DNA from: Melampsora larici-populina 98AG31
Lineage: Eukaryota > Basidiomycota > Pucciniomycetes > Pucciniales > Melampsoraceae
DNA length: 64,000 bases
Assembly: GCF_000204055.1 (NCBI RefSeq)
Contig: NW_006768818.1
Span: 174,726-238,725, forward strand
Direction: 5' to 3'
A program made the translations under genes and the position numbers. Shown piece after piece: positions 46,813 through 58,348 of the stretch (its first letter is position 1; every line of letters begins with the position of its first letter). The notes below the pieces were generated by a model. That model was not told the DNA's origin, searched no databases, and worked only from the letters and a program-made list of their open reading frames with translations.

Positions 46813-49800
46813 CATGCATTATCTAACAGAGGATGAGTTGAAGCAAAATTCAGAAGCTGAAGGTGTAGTCAGTTTTCAATGTGTTGTGCAGCATCACAGG
46901 CAACAAAAGTGTGTTTATTCATTTCCCCAAGTCAAAAAATGAAAGAAAGAACAGAAAAATCAAACTCTGCAGTAGACTTTGAAGGAAGCATAAAAAAGGT
47001 AATGAATGAGTGTATAAAATTTGAAGAAGAGAAATGAAATGGCACAAACACCTTCAATTTTAGGATAAAGAAGCTGAAAAAATGAAAAGACCATAAATTG
47101 ACAAGATGATGATTTTATTAGGGCAGTTCAAGAATGGCTTTCACAGCCCTTTTTTATATTTTACATTTTGTTTGGGCTCTATAAATTTTAGGTAAGTTTT
47201 AAGGTTGTGAACCACCTTTAGAGGTGGTTCACAGATTTGCAATCTTGTAATCAGCCTTAAAAATTTTTAATCATGTCCCTGAATTTACAAAAGACAGGGA
47301 CAATTGAGCCAAAAATAATTACTTCCATTCTTTGTTGTTTCCCTGGATTTTAACGATTTTTGGTCAAAAAAGAACCTTTTTGCTCTTAATTTTTTTCCCT
47401 AGGTTTTCCTCTTTGATTAACAAAAAATAAAAAAAGAACAAAAAGAAAAAGAAAAAGAAGCCAAAAAAACTCCTGTTGGGATGGTGTTCCTGAATTTACA
47501 AAGCAGTAAAAGATAAATTTAGAGCATTCAACACTTTGAAATCAGGATTTTGAAGGATTGAGCATCCCCAAAAAGACTGATTGCAACTTGGAGACCACAT
47601 GGCTTGTGTTTCTCTTTTTGAACCTTCCTATTGTAATGACTGTGATGAAATAAGAATAAAAGGGGTAAAAATTGAAATATAAAATTGTATTAGAAATGGG
47701 ACTTTGGGGTTTTCTTTTGAACCGCTTTATTTTCAAATTTGATCACCTTGCTAGCTTCAGAAAAGCTACTAGTTAGAGGTATGCCCTCTGAAACCCACAA
47801 CTGACTACTGACCAACATTTTGATGGTTTGTGGAACCAAACTGCCACATTATGCTGTACATATCCATCCAGCAATTGAGATCAGTTGTTCAGGGGCTGCA
47901 TACACTGCCCAGGTTGAAAGATAGTCCTGATCTAATACTGATAAGACTGGGTATTTACCAGTATGAGCCTGCATAAAATCAAATATCAGTAGGGAATCAA
48001 GATAATCTAGTTTATGCTCACTTACTCTCCGCCAATCCAACACAGATTGTGGATTGTTCATGTTTGATGATCCCATTGGATCAATACCTTGAAGGTATCA
48101 ATCAAGCTCATCGAGTTCACTTGATGTCACTAAAGTTGCCGCTCAATATGAGCACACATTGAGTAAGCATATTTCACTATAGGAATCAAATTTTGGTTAA
48201 AAAAATGCAAATATGCAGTAAGATCCTTTCAAAATGATGCATTGCGCTTTGTAAGCATCAAATTTGGTGCATTTTTAATGATGCTTATAGTGCGCAGTGA
48301 CTGTACCTTTATCGTCACGGACGGATAACTGGGCGGGTATGCCTGCACCAGGGATCCAGTTGAAACATCACGTAGCTCCTTGCAATTACTTGACGTGATA
48401 TGTAGTGAGGTGTAGATCATGAGTATGTCTGTTGTCTGAGAGGTCAATTTCAAATTGTATTAACATCACAAAAGTTTAAGTCTTGTTGAGAGTCATGATC
48501 AACTGCCATCTCAGAATAAATCACTATGAATGTTAGGTGTATGAATACTGTTGGTGATGTCTCCTTTAATAATTTGTCAAAATAAAAGACTTGACTATAG
48601 AATTTCTTCCTGGCAATTTTTGGTAATGAAAACCTGTTTCTCTTGAATTAGATAGATAAATAGTATTTACCTTGAAATTACCATGTGGATTCCAATGGAA
48701 CAATCAGTCTTTTTTGATGGGGTGAAATAACTACCGCATTTAATATTCTTGTTACCCACAGCAAATTTCAGAATCTCAACAAAAACTACTCAGAATTAAG
48801 ACACAAAAGTGTTGTGTTGGGCAACATTTAGAATTTTGGCGCACCTTAAGGCTGTCAACCAAGAGATTGTATTATATACTCTGCTGGTCATATACATCAA
48901 AAATTACTGATGGTTTCTTTGAAATCCGTGAGGTAATTTTACAAAAGATACTGTGTTTCTAATTTAAGATAAATGACTTTGAATTACAGAGATTTGAAGT
49001 GAAGATAATTGTAAGATACACTCTATAACTGTGACAAAAACACAAAAAACCTTCACCAACAGTATTCATGGAGGCTGAGCCAAAATAAATTAATGTTCAA
49101 GTCTCAATTACTGACTGGTATTTGCTGTGTACCTATGTTCCTATGTACAGATTTATGGTCTGTTAGATATAAGTTTGCATCAGGTATGAGACAGTGGCAA
49201 TTTGGGGCATGTCCAAAACATTATCAAGGAAGATAATTACTCACAATTGAGACACCAGAGCATCTTCCAATGCAACTTTTTTGGTTTTGGCGTAGGTTGA
49301 GGCTGATGAAAAAGAGACTGTAACACATTTTAATGCTTTACAATGCAACAGTACTATGTATAGTTGTCCATGTGGGAATACAGGATTGGGTAGCAGGAAA
49401 CCAACCTTGCTCAAACTCTGACCGGAAGGAGATGACTAAAGTTGATGAATCAAATCAAAGCTGCAGTAGGATGAGAACACATGACTTTGTAGATGTCCAT
49501 TGTACCAGACACTCTTAGAGTTCTGGCCCTGACTTTGGTATTGGAGGACCTGGGGGTAGCCAATCTCACATGCAACAAGGCAATAGATGATGGAAAAAAG
49601 TATTGAATTCAATTATTTTGATTTTGAAATTATCACAAAGGAATGGATAGAATGTTGATTAAATGAAATTTGAATGGGTAATTCAGAAGTTTGGTTAGAA
49701 GCACAGTGTGGGAAAAAAGGTGTGGTTTGATAGCTGAGACAACTGAGTATTTTATAGGCTAGATGGAGTAGGTTGTCAAGAGGCAAATCAGGCAAGGAGT

Positions 49801-49931
49801 GAAAGTAGTGTCAGCCTATTTTCAACACCTCAACTGCAGGAAAACAAATGGCAAAATGAGGCTATTGTCATTTGTTGACTGGCAGAAGGTGATACCTTTG
49901 TAGTGAAGACAAAATGACCACGATTTATGGG
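46813..49931. other. AT-rich intergenic, no supported gene
   Basis: Only short frames without splice or family support. A clear palindrome GTGAACCACCT facing AGGTGGTTCAC lies at about 47206-47231. I see nothing else of weight. Confidence 0.5.
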
Positions 49932-50108
49932 ATCCATTTTGTATGGGTTTGTGTTCCTGATGTTATCACACTTTTAATTTACCAACCAAACTTAAAGTTT
50001 GACAATTGTTGTTTGTCATTCTTTAAGGTGTACGGGAGGGGCGCCGCCGGCGTCCGCTTGGTTTTGCGTGGACGAGAAAATCTCGCCGTCTCGCGAAACC
50101 CAACGGTT
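49932..50108 (-). repeat. Split direct repeat A, outer copy
   Basis: 177 bp, ATCCATTTTG... to ...CCCAACGGTT on the plus strand. It matches 50381-50557 with two substitutions. Confidence 0.9.
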
Positions 50109-50135
50109 CCGACTTTGCCTGGGAGGGTTGGGTGG

Positions 50136-50380
50136 TAATTTAAAAACTGTAACTTAACGTAATCAACAAATGAGTTATGAACTATCGATGAGTTGTGTTT
50201 AGCGATGTGAAGTCAGGATGCTCGATTTTGTGTATCCGAGGTAACTGGAATTTCTTTCCTTGCCGTCGAGGATTCCCTCGCCTGGTTACCTCCTTATAAG
50301 CATACCTTTAAACTCCCATCTTTACACAACTACATAGTCATGGACTTATACACCAAGTCGTCCCTTGGTTGGTGCGCACA
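50136..50380 (-). repeat. Split direct repeat B, inner copy
   Basis: 245 bp, TAATTTAAAAACTG... to ...GGTGCGCACA. It matches 56536-56780 with two substitutions and directly abuts repeat A at 50381. Confidence 0.9.
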
Positions 50381-50557
50381 ATCCATTTTGTATGGGATTG
50401 TGTTCCTGATGTTATCACACTTTTAATTTACCAACCAAACTTAAAGTTTGACAATTGTTGTTTGTCATTCTTTAAGGTGTACGGGAGGGGCGCCGCCGGC
50501 GTCCGCTTGGTTTTGCGTGGACGAGAAAATCTTGCCGTCTCGCGAAACCCAACGGTT
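50381..50557 (-). repeat. Split direct repeat A, inner copy
   Basis: 177 bp copy of 49932-50108. It lies downstream of the recombinase gene in the sense direction. Confidence 0.9.
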
Positions 50558-50903
50558 TGTCTGACGTTTGATCAGTCGCTGAGGGTTCCTGAGGGTTCTT
50601 TTGGGACTCTCGGCCTACCCGTGTGCCAATGCAAACCTGTGAGTCTTGGCTTGCCGAGTTTCCCAACCTCTCAGGGACACCTCGGTGGATGTCCTCATAG
50701 AAACTTAGAAGCTTGTCGCTGCTTTGTCTCGGCCGTCTCGGCTATTCCTTGACCACCGTCTGCCTTGCCCAGCTATTTCAAACAAAGTTTGTCTTGGCTT
50801 GCCTCGGCTGTGGTACTCACATGCTTTGCTCAGTTCAAACCTGAGTATTCAAGTGTATCTCATTTCTGCATCTGTCATTCTAGATCTGTATGTGTATGTA
50901 GGC

Positions 50904-52077
50904 TTAAACTTTATTCATGTTTCTCAAGTCGATTGCTTTCAGCAGACTTTTCGTCTCTTCTAGCTCTTCCGTCTTGTACTCTCTGAGATATAGATCTACT
51001 GCCTTCGATTCCCACCTTCCTTTTTTCATTATCGACTCCTTGCTCCAACCTAGGTTCCATCTTAATGACGCGCCGCCTACCCTAAAGGAATGGCCTGACC
51101 ACTTCCCGTCTCTTGAGCCGTCTTCGCCCCATATTTGTGCCACTTTCTTCACGAAGATCTCTTGTCCATAGGGGCTGCCTGTCTTCTCCTGCTCCTATCC
51201 CGAACAGGGCGTCTGTTTCTTTCCTTCCTGGTATCTTCTCTAGCAGGCGTTCTGAGGCTGCGACTGGATCCAGTACCAATCGCTGTGCGTCAATCCTACA
51301 TTTGCTCTTGGTCAGTCTCCCCCTTATCTATTGTATTTGTCGGTTTTCTGACTCTCACCGTATTTCTTGTTTTTGTCCTGGTTTCGCTGTCTTTCCCCTC
51401 CATAGGCTGATTATCGCCGTCTTTGAGGCGCCTTGCCCTTCGAAACGGAGGTCGCTCACCAGGATCATCCCTTCTTGTTGGCTCTGTCTAGTTAACTCTC
51501 CCAGCCTCATCATCCCCCAGAACGCAACTAGTGCTGCTGTCAATATCAATTCGTTCAACTCGTCTTTCCCCGCGAAGTTGAAAGTCAGATGTAACATTTC
51601 CTTTATCATAACCGGCTTCTTTTTCATTTCTGCCTTTTCTCCCTCGGTTCCTTGTAGCATTCTCTGCTCCTCCGCCCGCTCGGTCGCGCGTAATATCCCT
51701 TTGATCATCTTTTGGCAGAGGTTTGGTGGTTTTAGGTGCGTCGCCATTTGCCAAGCCTGTAACCCTGCGAGGTATTTCTCTAACGTCTTCGCTCTTACTA
51801 TCCTTTTTGCTGAATCTTCCTTCTTTGATTGTGACGCTCCCGCCCAGATTAGAAATCCATATACGTCTTCTGCCACCAGTGGGATCGCCGTCTTCCAATC
51901 TCTGTTTCGGCTCTCGATGTACTCTCTAAACTTAGTTACTGCGCTGCTGTATCCTTGCAGGGTCGATTCGGCCCACGTGCCTCCGATCATGTGTCTAGCT
52001 ACTTGTAAGGTCTCTTTGTTGCTGATCTCGTTTTCGATGTTCGCAAAGTTAACCTTCCTCTTTTTCTCCCCCGACAT
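50904..52077 (-). pseudogene. Tyrosine recombinase of Ngaro-like element (one frame break)
   Basis: Exon 1 is 52077-51359 (MSGEKKRKVNF) with a GTGAGA donor. A 63-nt intron (51296-51358) has a CTGAC branch-like site. Exon 2 starts at 51295. Motifs: FWGMMRLGELTRQ (catalytic Arg I), WRGKTAKPG (Lys), GHSFRVGGAS (HxxR) and RWESKAVDLYLREY (Trp and nucleophile Tyr region), so all active-site positions are present. Between GIGAG (about 51190) and KKVAQIW (51152) the frame must change by one, so this copy is either broken or has a base error. The stop is at 50904, 350 bp before repeat A. Confidence 0.75.
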
Positions 52078-52079
52078 GA

Positions 52080-53763
52080 TTAGTTGCTCTCCTCCAGGAA
52101 GTCCTCTAGATCGTGTGGCAGCTCGAAGCGTACTCTGTTGTCTTCACTCTTTGTGATGTCGGTTCCTCTTGAAAGTGCGTCTGCCTTGTTGTTCTTTGAC
52201 GTGACTCTTTTTTCCTCTAAATCACAGTCTAACTCCGCTAATCGGCATTGTATTTTTCTCCATTCTTGTGACTGAAACGTGTCTGGACTTTAGGTGGCTG
52301 GGCACCGCTTCAGCTGTTGTGTTGTCCGTTAGAAACAAGATTCTCAGACCTCTCACGTCCATTGTTCGCGCTGCTACTTCCAAGCCTAGACGGATCGCAA
52401 TAGTTTCCGCCCATGCAATATCACGTTTGATTCCTAGCGCATCCACCTCTGACCAACCGTCCCTTAGTCGCCATTGGTTCCAGCGTCCGTTCACCATTAC
52501 TCTTATCCCGTAATCTGTTGACGCGTCTCCTACCCAGCCAATGTCCGTTGGCTCTCTCCGTGGTATAATCTTCCTGTTTTTGAAAGTCTTCAGGGTTCTT
52601 TTCCATTCCCAAAGGTCCTCTGTCATGTTTGGTGGCATCTTCCTTTTGGCTAATTTGTTCTTCCAGGTTGCTAGCCATGCGTAGAAGCTTGGGCAGAAAC
52701 AACTCATCTGCGGTAAAATGTTGGCTAAGTGTACCAGTCTACCTATCAGCTTCTTGATTTCTTTAAATGTATGTGTTTCCCTCTTTAACGCTTCATCCAC
52801 CTGGTCTTTCCGCATCTGAAGTTTCTCTTCCGGTAACCTGACCGTCTTGTCTTTCCCGTTCCACAGGAATCCGATATATTTTTGTTCTACTGCGAACTCC
52901 GCGTATTTGCCTTTGTTTGTCTTTACCCCCAGCTCCGCACTTAGGTCTACGACTTCCTTCATGGTTACCTTTTTCGTGTCTTTCTTCCGTCGGACGAAGA
53001 GGTTGTCGTCCACCCAGCGGAATACCGCTATGAAACCGAAGTACCTTTTCATGATCTCCTTCCATGCGTCTGCCGGGCCGCCGAAGCTTCCGCATCCGGC
53101 AACACCTCCAAACAATACTCGTAAGTCATAGTAAATTTCTCCGTCCGGTCCACGTACCATCAGGTACCTCCATTGCGATGGGTGAGTGGGTATCTGACGA
53201 TATGCCTTCTCCCAGTCAAATATCCCAAATTCTAACTCGTCCTCTATCTCCATCATGAACTTCAGGACTCTCGCGAAATCGTCCCAGGTCGTCTGGAAGC
53301 GCATCTTGTCGACAAACAAATTCACGGACGGTAGATCGGCGTCGTTCTTTGGGAACGACAAGTCGTTGATTATACGAAAGGATCCATCCCCGTTTAGCAC
53401 ACTTCCCATCGGGCTGGTCCTGAAGAACCCCAGACGTTTGAATACCTCCTCTTCGCTGTATGGTCCTCTCATTCTCCCTGCATCCAGTTCCTTTTGGATC
53501 TTCTCTCTTATCAACATCTTTTCTTCCTCTGACTTTACGTGGTTCTCCGGTGAGTAAAACCTTCTACCTTTCAGCCGATGATCCGGTATCCCCTGATCGA
53601 ATCCGATTACAAAGCCTTCTATTATCTCTATGTGCTTCCTTTCCAGGTTCAGCTCGGTTGTGAGTCTTCTCCATACATCCAGGTTCATTTCGCACGTAAC
53701 TCCTTCCGGCCAGGTCCTGTTCGGTCTTGCCACCCGGTGTCCTTGCTTTGTCTTGTTCTCCAT
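52080..53763 (-). pseudogene. Reverse transcriptase-RNase H of Ngaro-like element (one frame break)
   Basis: The best ATG is 53763 (MENKTKQGHRV); an open frame extends further to 53862 without ATG. RT motifs: GIFDWEKAYRQIP (first Asp), LFGGVAGCGSFGGPADAW, and FRWVDDNLFV (the VDD form of the catalytic box). RNase H follows: IGWVGDASTDYG (Asp), AWAETIAIRLG (Glu), ILFLTDNTTAEAV (Asp). The frame ends at 52222, but the next block, with KNNKADALSRG carrying the final RNase H Asp, continues in another frame to a stop just before the recombinase ATG. A one-base shift near 52270 therefore separates the last part of RNase H. Confidence 0.82.
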
Positions 53764-54222
53764 CGGGCCTGTCTCTGTTTCTCTTTTGTTTTGTTCGTCC
53801 TTCGAACCTTCTGCCTGTTCGGTTTTCGCCGCGTTGTCGTTCGGCTCTTGTTTCTCTATCAAGCTTTTAGTGGGTTGTCAGAGCGCAGGCGTGGTAAGTT
53901 TGATATTCTCTCTCACGTTCCTTGCTCACGCTGACTCTTCATCAGTCCTTCTGGGTCTTTTTCCTCAGTTATCTCTCTGTTCTCTCATTCTCATCATGGG
54001 CATGATTCCTTGAGGATACTTGGCATGCGTGGAGCTATCCTCTGGCTTATTATAATTGCAGAACGGATCGAGAGAAACAGGAGTGGACGTAGCCGAATGA
54101 AAAAGGCTTTCCCAACAAACTGGGGGGGAGAAAAAGAAATTCTGACATAGAGAAACAGATGCGGTAACAAGGATGATAGGATGATAGATAAAAGGTGGGT
54201 CTGTTACAATCTGTGTCCCCAC

Positions 54223-56492
54223 TTACTGGGCTGTTTTTGCACCTGCACCTCCTTTCGCACCTCCACTGCTTGCTCCCGCCCTTGCTCCAGTGTTGCCGTG
54301 GCTGCTTCCCTCTCCTAGGTTCGTGTTCTGCGTGTACGAGCTGTTTTGCTGATGACTTGGTTCTGTCCAGCTTCTGTAGTTGCCGTGTTGTTGGTAACCG
54401 TAACCTCTATACGATGGTTGATATGGCTGTTGATGGTACGACTGGTGCGGCGCAAAGAAATTGCCCTGGCTCGGTGCTCCGTAGTTTCCGTACGAGCTCC
54501 CTTGCTGGAAGTTCTCCTGATTACCGTGGTTTGCGTAATAGCCACCTCTTCCTTGCCAGCCGTTTCCTCCTCTTTTACCTCGCCCTCTCCAGCTTCCGGT
54601 GTTCTTCTCCCTACCGCCACTTCCTCCTCTCTGGTTCTGGTTGTTCGAGGCGAACTGACGTTTCTCCGCGCTGGTGGTTGTGCTGGTTGCTGGCGTGGCT
54701 AGGTTGGGCTCCAAGGATTTCTGCCCAGAGGCGTATGGATTTTCCGCGAAGTTTCTCTCTCTGGCTGACTCTGCCTTGTCTTTTGCTGCTCTTAGTAGGT
54801 CCTCTTGTAACGCCCCGGCGTTGCACATCTCTCTCTTCCCGGATTCTCCGAGCTGTATCTGCATGACCAGTCGTCGCACCTGCCCCGCGCATGGGTGTCA
54901 GCCTCTGCTCTCTAGCGGCCATCATGGTCTTTTACTCACTTTCATGCAGTAGCGTAGTGCTACCATCCAGCACGCAGTGGACCTCCTTATTTTGATCACA
55001 TTCTCTTTGTGCTTCTTCAGCATCTTGGCTGTTGTACCCATATGGTATCTCTCCTCGACGTATCTTATGAAGAGATCTATGGCGTCGATCCACTCCCCAT
55101 ATGTCATTAGGAGCTCGTCCTTCGGTGTGAGACCCGTGTAAGTGAAGACTTTGTCTCCGTCCTGCAACTCCTTCACTGATTTCGGTTTCTTCATTCCGGC
55201 CTTCACGAAATCCTTGTCTATCCATTCTAGGTTGAACACCGTGAGTGGTACGTAGGCTCTTAGCTTTGTCATGCGTTGGTTTATTCCCGCCGACAGTTGC
55301 AACAGGTTGTTATTTGAGAATTGTTTGTCTACAAATATAATTTCGCTCTCCGGGTCTACTAGGTCTTTGATGTCGCGGTCTTTCCTCTTCGCCTTTGACG
55401 CTCTTGAGGTGAGTTCGTCCCTTGCAGTGTCTGCTTGGACCTCCTCTGTGTCACTGCCTCCTGCTACCAGCGATGCTGATCTCAGTCGTTTCGGGCGTGC
55501 GTCGATCTGATTCTCGTCAGGCGTTTCGACTCGTGTTTGCAGCCTTTTGGATCTCAGTGCCTCTGGATCGTACGGGGGTGTGCCGTACATCATCGTGAAC
55601 CCGTGGAGCATCGCCCTACCGAGTTCTAGGTCGTTGTTCCCGTAGGCCTCTACAATAGACTTCCACCACAGGTCTTTGCTCCTGTCGCCTGGCGTTGCTG
55701 GCTCTGGTGGGTTGGCATCTGCGATTTTCGTCAAGTACATACATCAGTCTCTTATCTCCTGATATTCTCTGCCTTGTTTTATTTTTATCGGAATTTATCT
55801 TTCATTGGAATTGGTATGTGGATCTTTCTTGGTCAGATATAGCTCTGCCTGCCTCGGTGATTTCCGGGATTTGTGACGTTAATGACTTATCTTTTTGAAA
55901 CTAATTGTCTTCTTCTTGGTAGGATTTAGCTCCTCCTGCCTCAGCTGTGCTGGCCCCTGGCGTTCGCCTTGGAACTGGGGGGGTGATTCACGATTTCGAC
56001 ACAACGTCTTTATGCTAGGATGTAGCTCCTGCTGCCTCAGCAATATTGCTGGACCCTATCGGGTGTGATTTATTTTAGGAGAATATAGAAGAAACGGGTG
56101 GGGGTAGGTGGTGTAGGGGGTTTTTGGGCAGATGAAGTTGATAGTTGAATGGGTAGCGTGAAGTGAGTCTTACCATTTATCCTTAGTCTTATCTTTGTAC
56201 CGGACCACTGCTCTTGCTGACTCTCGATCTCCACCTCTTCTTCTTCGTCTTCTGACCCATCCGCCTGTACTCCTGATCCCCCTTCTCCTTGTCCTACTAC
56301 GTCCTTTCCTTTCTCTTTGTCTAGTTTTCTCGGTGGTTCTTCTTCTTCGTCAACATCCCCGTCTCTTCCTTCACCTTGTTCTTCTTCTCGAGTCTTTGAT
56401 CTGCTTCGCGTTGTTGATCCTTTTGCTCCTTCTTTCAGCGCCTCTTCTGCTAGGCGTCTTGATTCTGCTAAAACCTCATCGAAAGTTGCCAT
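54223..56492 (-). CDS. Gag-like protein of Ngaro-like element, probably spliced
   Basis: Three blocks. 56492-56174 (MATFDEVLAESRRLAEEA) is acidic and Glu/Lys/Ser-rich and starts 44 bp inside repeat B. 55740-54940 is the folded-looking core (SIVEAYGNNDLELGRAMLHG, MTKLRAYVPLTVFNLEWIDKDF). 54879-54223 is low complexity. A 60-nt intron (54880-54939, GTGAGT...GGGGCAG) joins core and tail in phase. A phase-consistent join of the first two blocks is 56174 to 55718, but it implies a 455-nt intron, so an independent start at ATG 55740 is possible. The tail is Gly/Tyr/Gln/Ser/Asn-rich (QNFQQGSSYGNYGAPSQG and similar) with RG/GRGGY motifs, suggesting RNA binding or condensate behaviour in place of zinc knuckles. 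Confidence 0.65.
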
Positions 56493-56535
56493 TTTTCTTT
56501 TTCTTTTTTTTTCTCGTCTTCTGTCTTTGTCGATT

Positions 56536-56780
56536 TAATTTAAAAACTGTAACTTAACGTAATCAACAAATGAGTTATGAACTATTGATGAGTTGTGTTT
56601 AGCGATGTGAAGTCAGGATGCTCGATTTTGTGTATCCGAGGTAACTGGAATTTCTTTCCTTGCCGTCAAGGATTCCCTCGCCTGGTTACCTCCTTATAAG
56701 CATACCTTTAAACTCCCATCTTTACACAACTACATAGTCATGGACTTATACACCAAGTCGTCCCTTGGTTGGTGCGCACA
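56536..56780 (-). repeat. Split direct repeat B, outer (5') copy
   Basis: 245 bp copy of 50136-50380. It forms the 5' end of the element in the sense direction and should contain its promoter. Confidence 0.9.
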
Positions 56781-56783
56781 TTG

Positions 56784-56937
56784 CAAAGTAGAATCCGGGC
56801 ATGTGCGCGGCTTTGTGCCCAGATTTTTTTTGGCAGTAAATTTGAATTCTGGGCCCGGACTTTTGCCCAGAAAAACAAAATTTACTGCCAAAATAATTCT
56901 GGGCACGAGGCCGGGCACGTGCCCAGATTCTACTTTG
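56784..56937. mobile_element. 154-bp fold-back element
   Basis: CAAAGTAGAATCCGGGCA... on the left faces ...TGCCCAGATTCTACTTTG on the right. Arms pair almost to the centre, with TGGCAGTAAATTT facing AAATTTACTGCCA. It lies 3 bp beyond the end of the Ngaro-like element. Confidence 0.75.
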
Positions 56938-57027
56938 TATCCCACAATTGTTGAATTTTCCACATTGCAAATGTGCAATCAAGTTGGAATAGATCCATCA
57001 ATTAACAAAAATCTTGCCCTTTGTAAA

Positions 57028-58237
57028 GGATCCCACTATTTAGCGCCCTCAGAGCAGTATGCAGCCCCCTGTCTTGGACCAGACACCAGGCGATGAGATA
57101 ATTACAGCCCCATTTTGAAAAAAATAGGGCTCCTTTAGGGGGCTTCTAAAATGTGCTAATGAATTGTTTCTTGCCAATTTTGATCACCTTGTGTTTCTAT
57201 TTACATACCTCTTTGTCATGTATAAACTCAAAAATCATGGTGCATACTGATTGAAAAAGCACAAGCAATGATGGTGTGGATCAAATGTAATAAATCAACA
57301 AAGGAAAATTTAAATCTAAGGGTGGTAAATGTAATGGAGCTTTTAAACTGATTCCATTCAAAAACATCATTTGTCCATTTCCATTCCCAATTTGTTTTGT
57401 TGTATAAATTATTTATATACTATTGGTCCAGGTGAATCAGTTTCTTCAAAGTAGAATTGTTAATGTTAGAAGAATTAGTAGGACTGATCACAGAAGTTGG
57501 GATTGTAATGCCAATAGAAGCACAAGTCTAAGCAGAACAAAATGAATTAATAATCCAGAATAAGAGTGTGTTCACTTAAGCAGTTTCTGGTGAGAAATCA
57601 CATTCTGCAAAATCTAAAGTGTCTATTTGGTGGTGCATGTTTCATTCTTGCATTAAAAAAATTACAGAATGTGATTTCTGGTCAGAAGTTCCTTAAGTGA
57701 ACGCGCCCTAAGTAATCTGATGTACACACATTTGCATTTGGAAGCCAAAATGTTTCTTGCTTTAAAACCCCAAGCAGTAGCAGCAGACAAATTGGCAACC
57801 AAATAAGAACACAGGAAAGTGGATGTAAAATAGGAAGGTGATGTTTTTTACTATGTGTTTGGTTGACACAAGTGTCATGAAGCGTGGTTCATCAAGTAAC
57901 ACTGAATGCTTCCTGAGGATCCTGGTTTATTATTGATTGGATTTGAAGAATTTCAGTCTGAGCATTTGAGGGCCAGTCTGGTTGTGAATAAAATAGCAGC
58001 CCTTTTATTCAACTTTCATGATGTTTTGGGAGTTTATAGCCCTGTTGAGGAAGAATGGGGCTTTAAAAAGAGAATCAGGGGCTTTTGTTGTGGGAAAGCG
58101 CCCCCTCAAGCAGCCCGGAAGGTCCAACTCTGCAAAATCTTTGCAGAGAGCAGTCGGGTTGTGGGGGGTTCTTGAGTATTACCCAAAAATTAGGGGGGCT
58201 CCGGATATTTGCTGGGGGGGGCTAAATAGTGGGATCC
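57028..58237. mobile_element. Non-autonomous hAT-like element with 8-bp duplication
   Basis: Exact 17-bp inverted ends, GGATCCCACTATTTAGC at 57028-57044 and its complement at 58221-58237, are flanked by TTTGTAAA at 57020-57027 and 58238-58245. An 8-bp duplication is the hAT signature. Inside, GCCCCC tracts lie just within each end. About 1.2 kb without a supportable transposase. A short GC-rich ORF near 57906-58175 is not convincing. Confidence 0.75.
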
Positions 58238-58348
58238 TTTGTAAAACACCCAAATCTGTATCAATTGTCAAGTCTTCCATAGTGGGGATCTGTCAAAGTC
58301 ATTGAGCTTTTAACAATGGCAAGTGAAAAGTCAGTTGGGCAATTGACT

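Larger units (their letters stand above)
49932..56780 (-). mobile_element. Ngaro/PAT-like YR retrotransposon with split direct repeats
   Basis: Read 5' to 3' on the minus strand the order is repeat B (56780-56536), gag, RT-RNase H, tyrosine recombinase, repeat A (50557-50381), repeat B (50380-50136), 27 unique bases, repeat A (50108-49932). This is the A1-ORFs-B1-A2-B2 split-direct-repeat layout known for PAT/Ngaro-type DIRS-order elements, which replicate through a circular intermediate and integrate by YR without target duplication. The A copies are both 177 bp and the B copies both 245 bp. I count two substitutions in each pair, so the copy is recent. No methyltransferase ORF, which fits Ngaro rather than DIRS1. 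Confidence 0.85.

Noticed and set aside
51113..52156. Long plus-strand open frame of 347 codons
   Set aside because: Antisense of the tyrosine recombinase, whose catalytic motifs are on the minus strand.
54195..54866. Plus-strand open frame of 223 codons, Ser/Leu/Cys-rich
   Set aside because: Shadow of the low-complexity gag tail on the opposite strand.
57906..58175. 89-codon open frame inside the hAT-like element
   Set aside because: No transposase motif; runs into the terminal C/G tracts, so probably chance.
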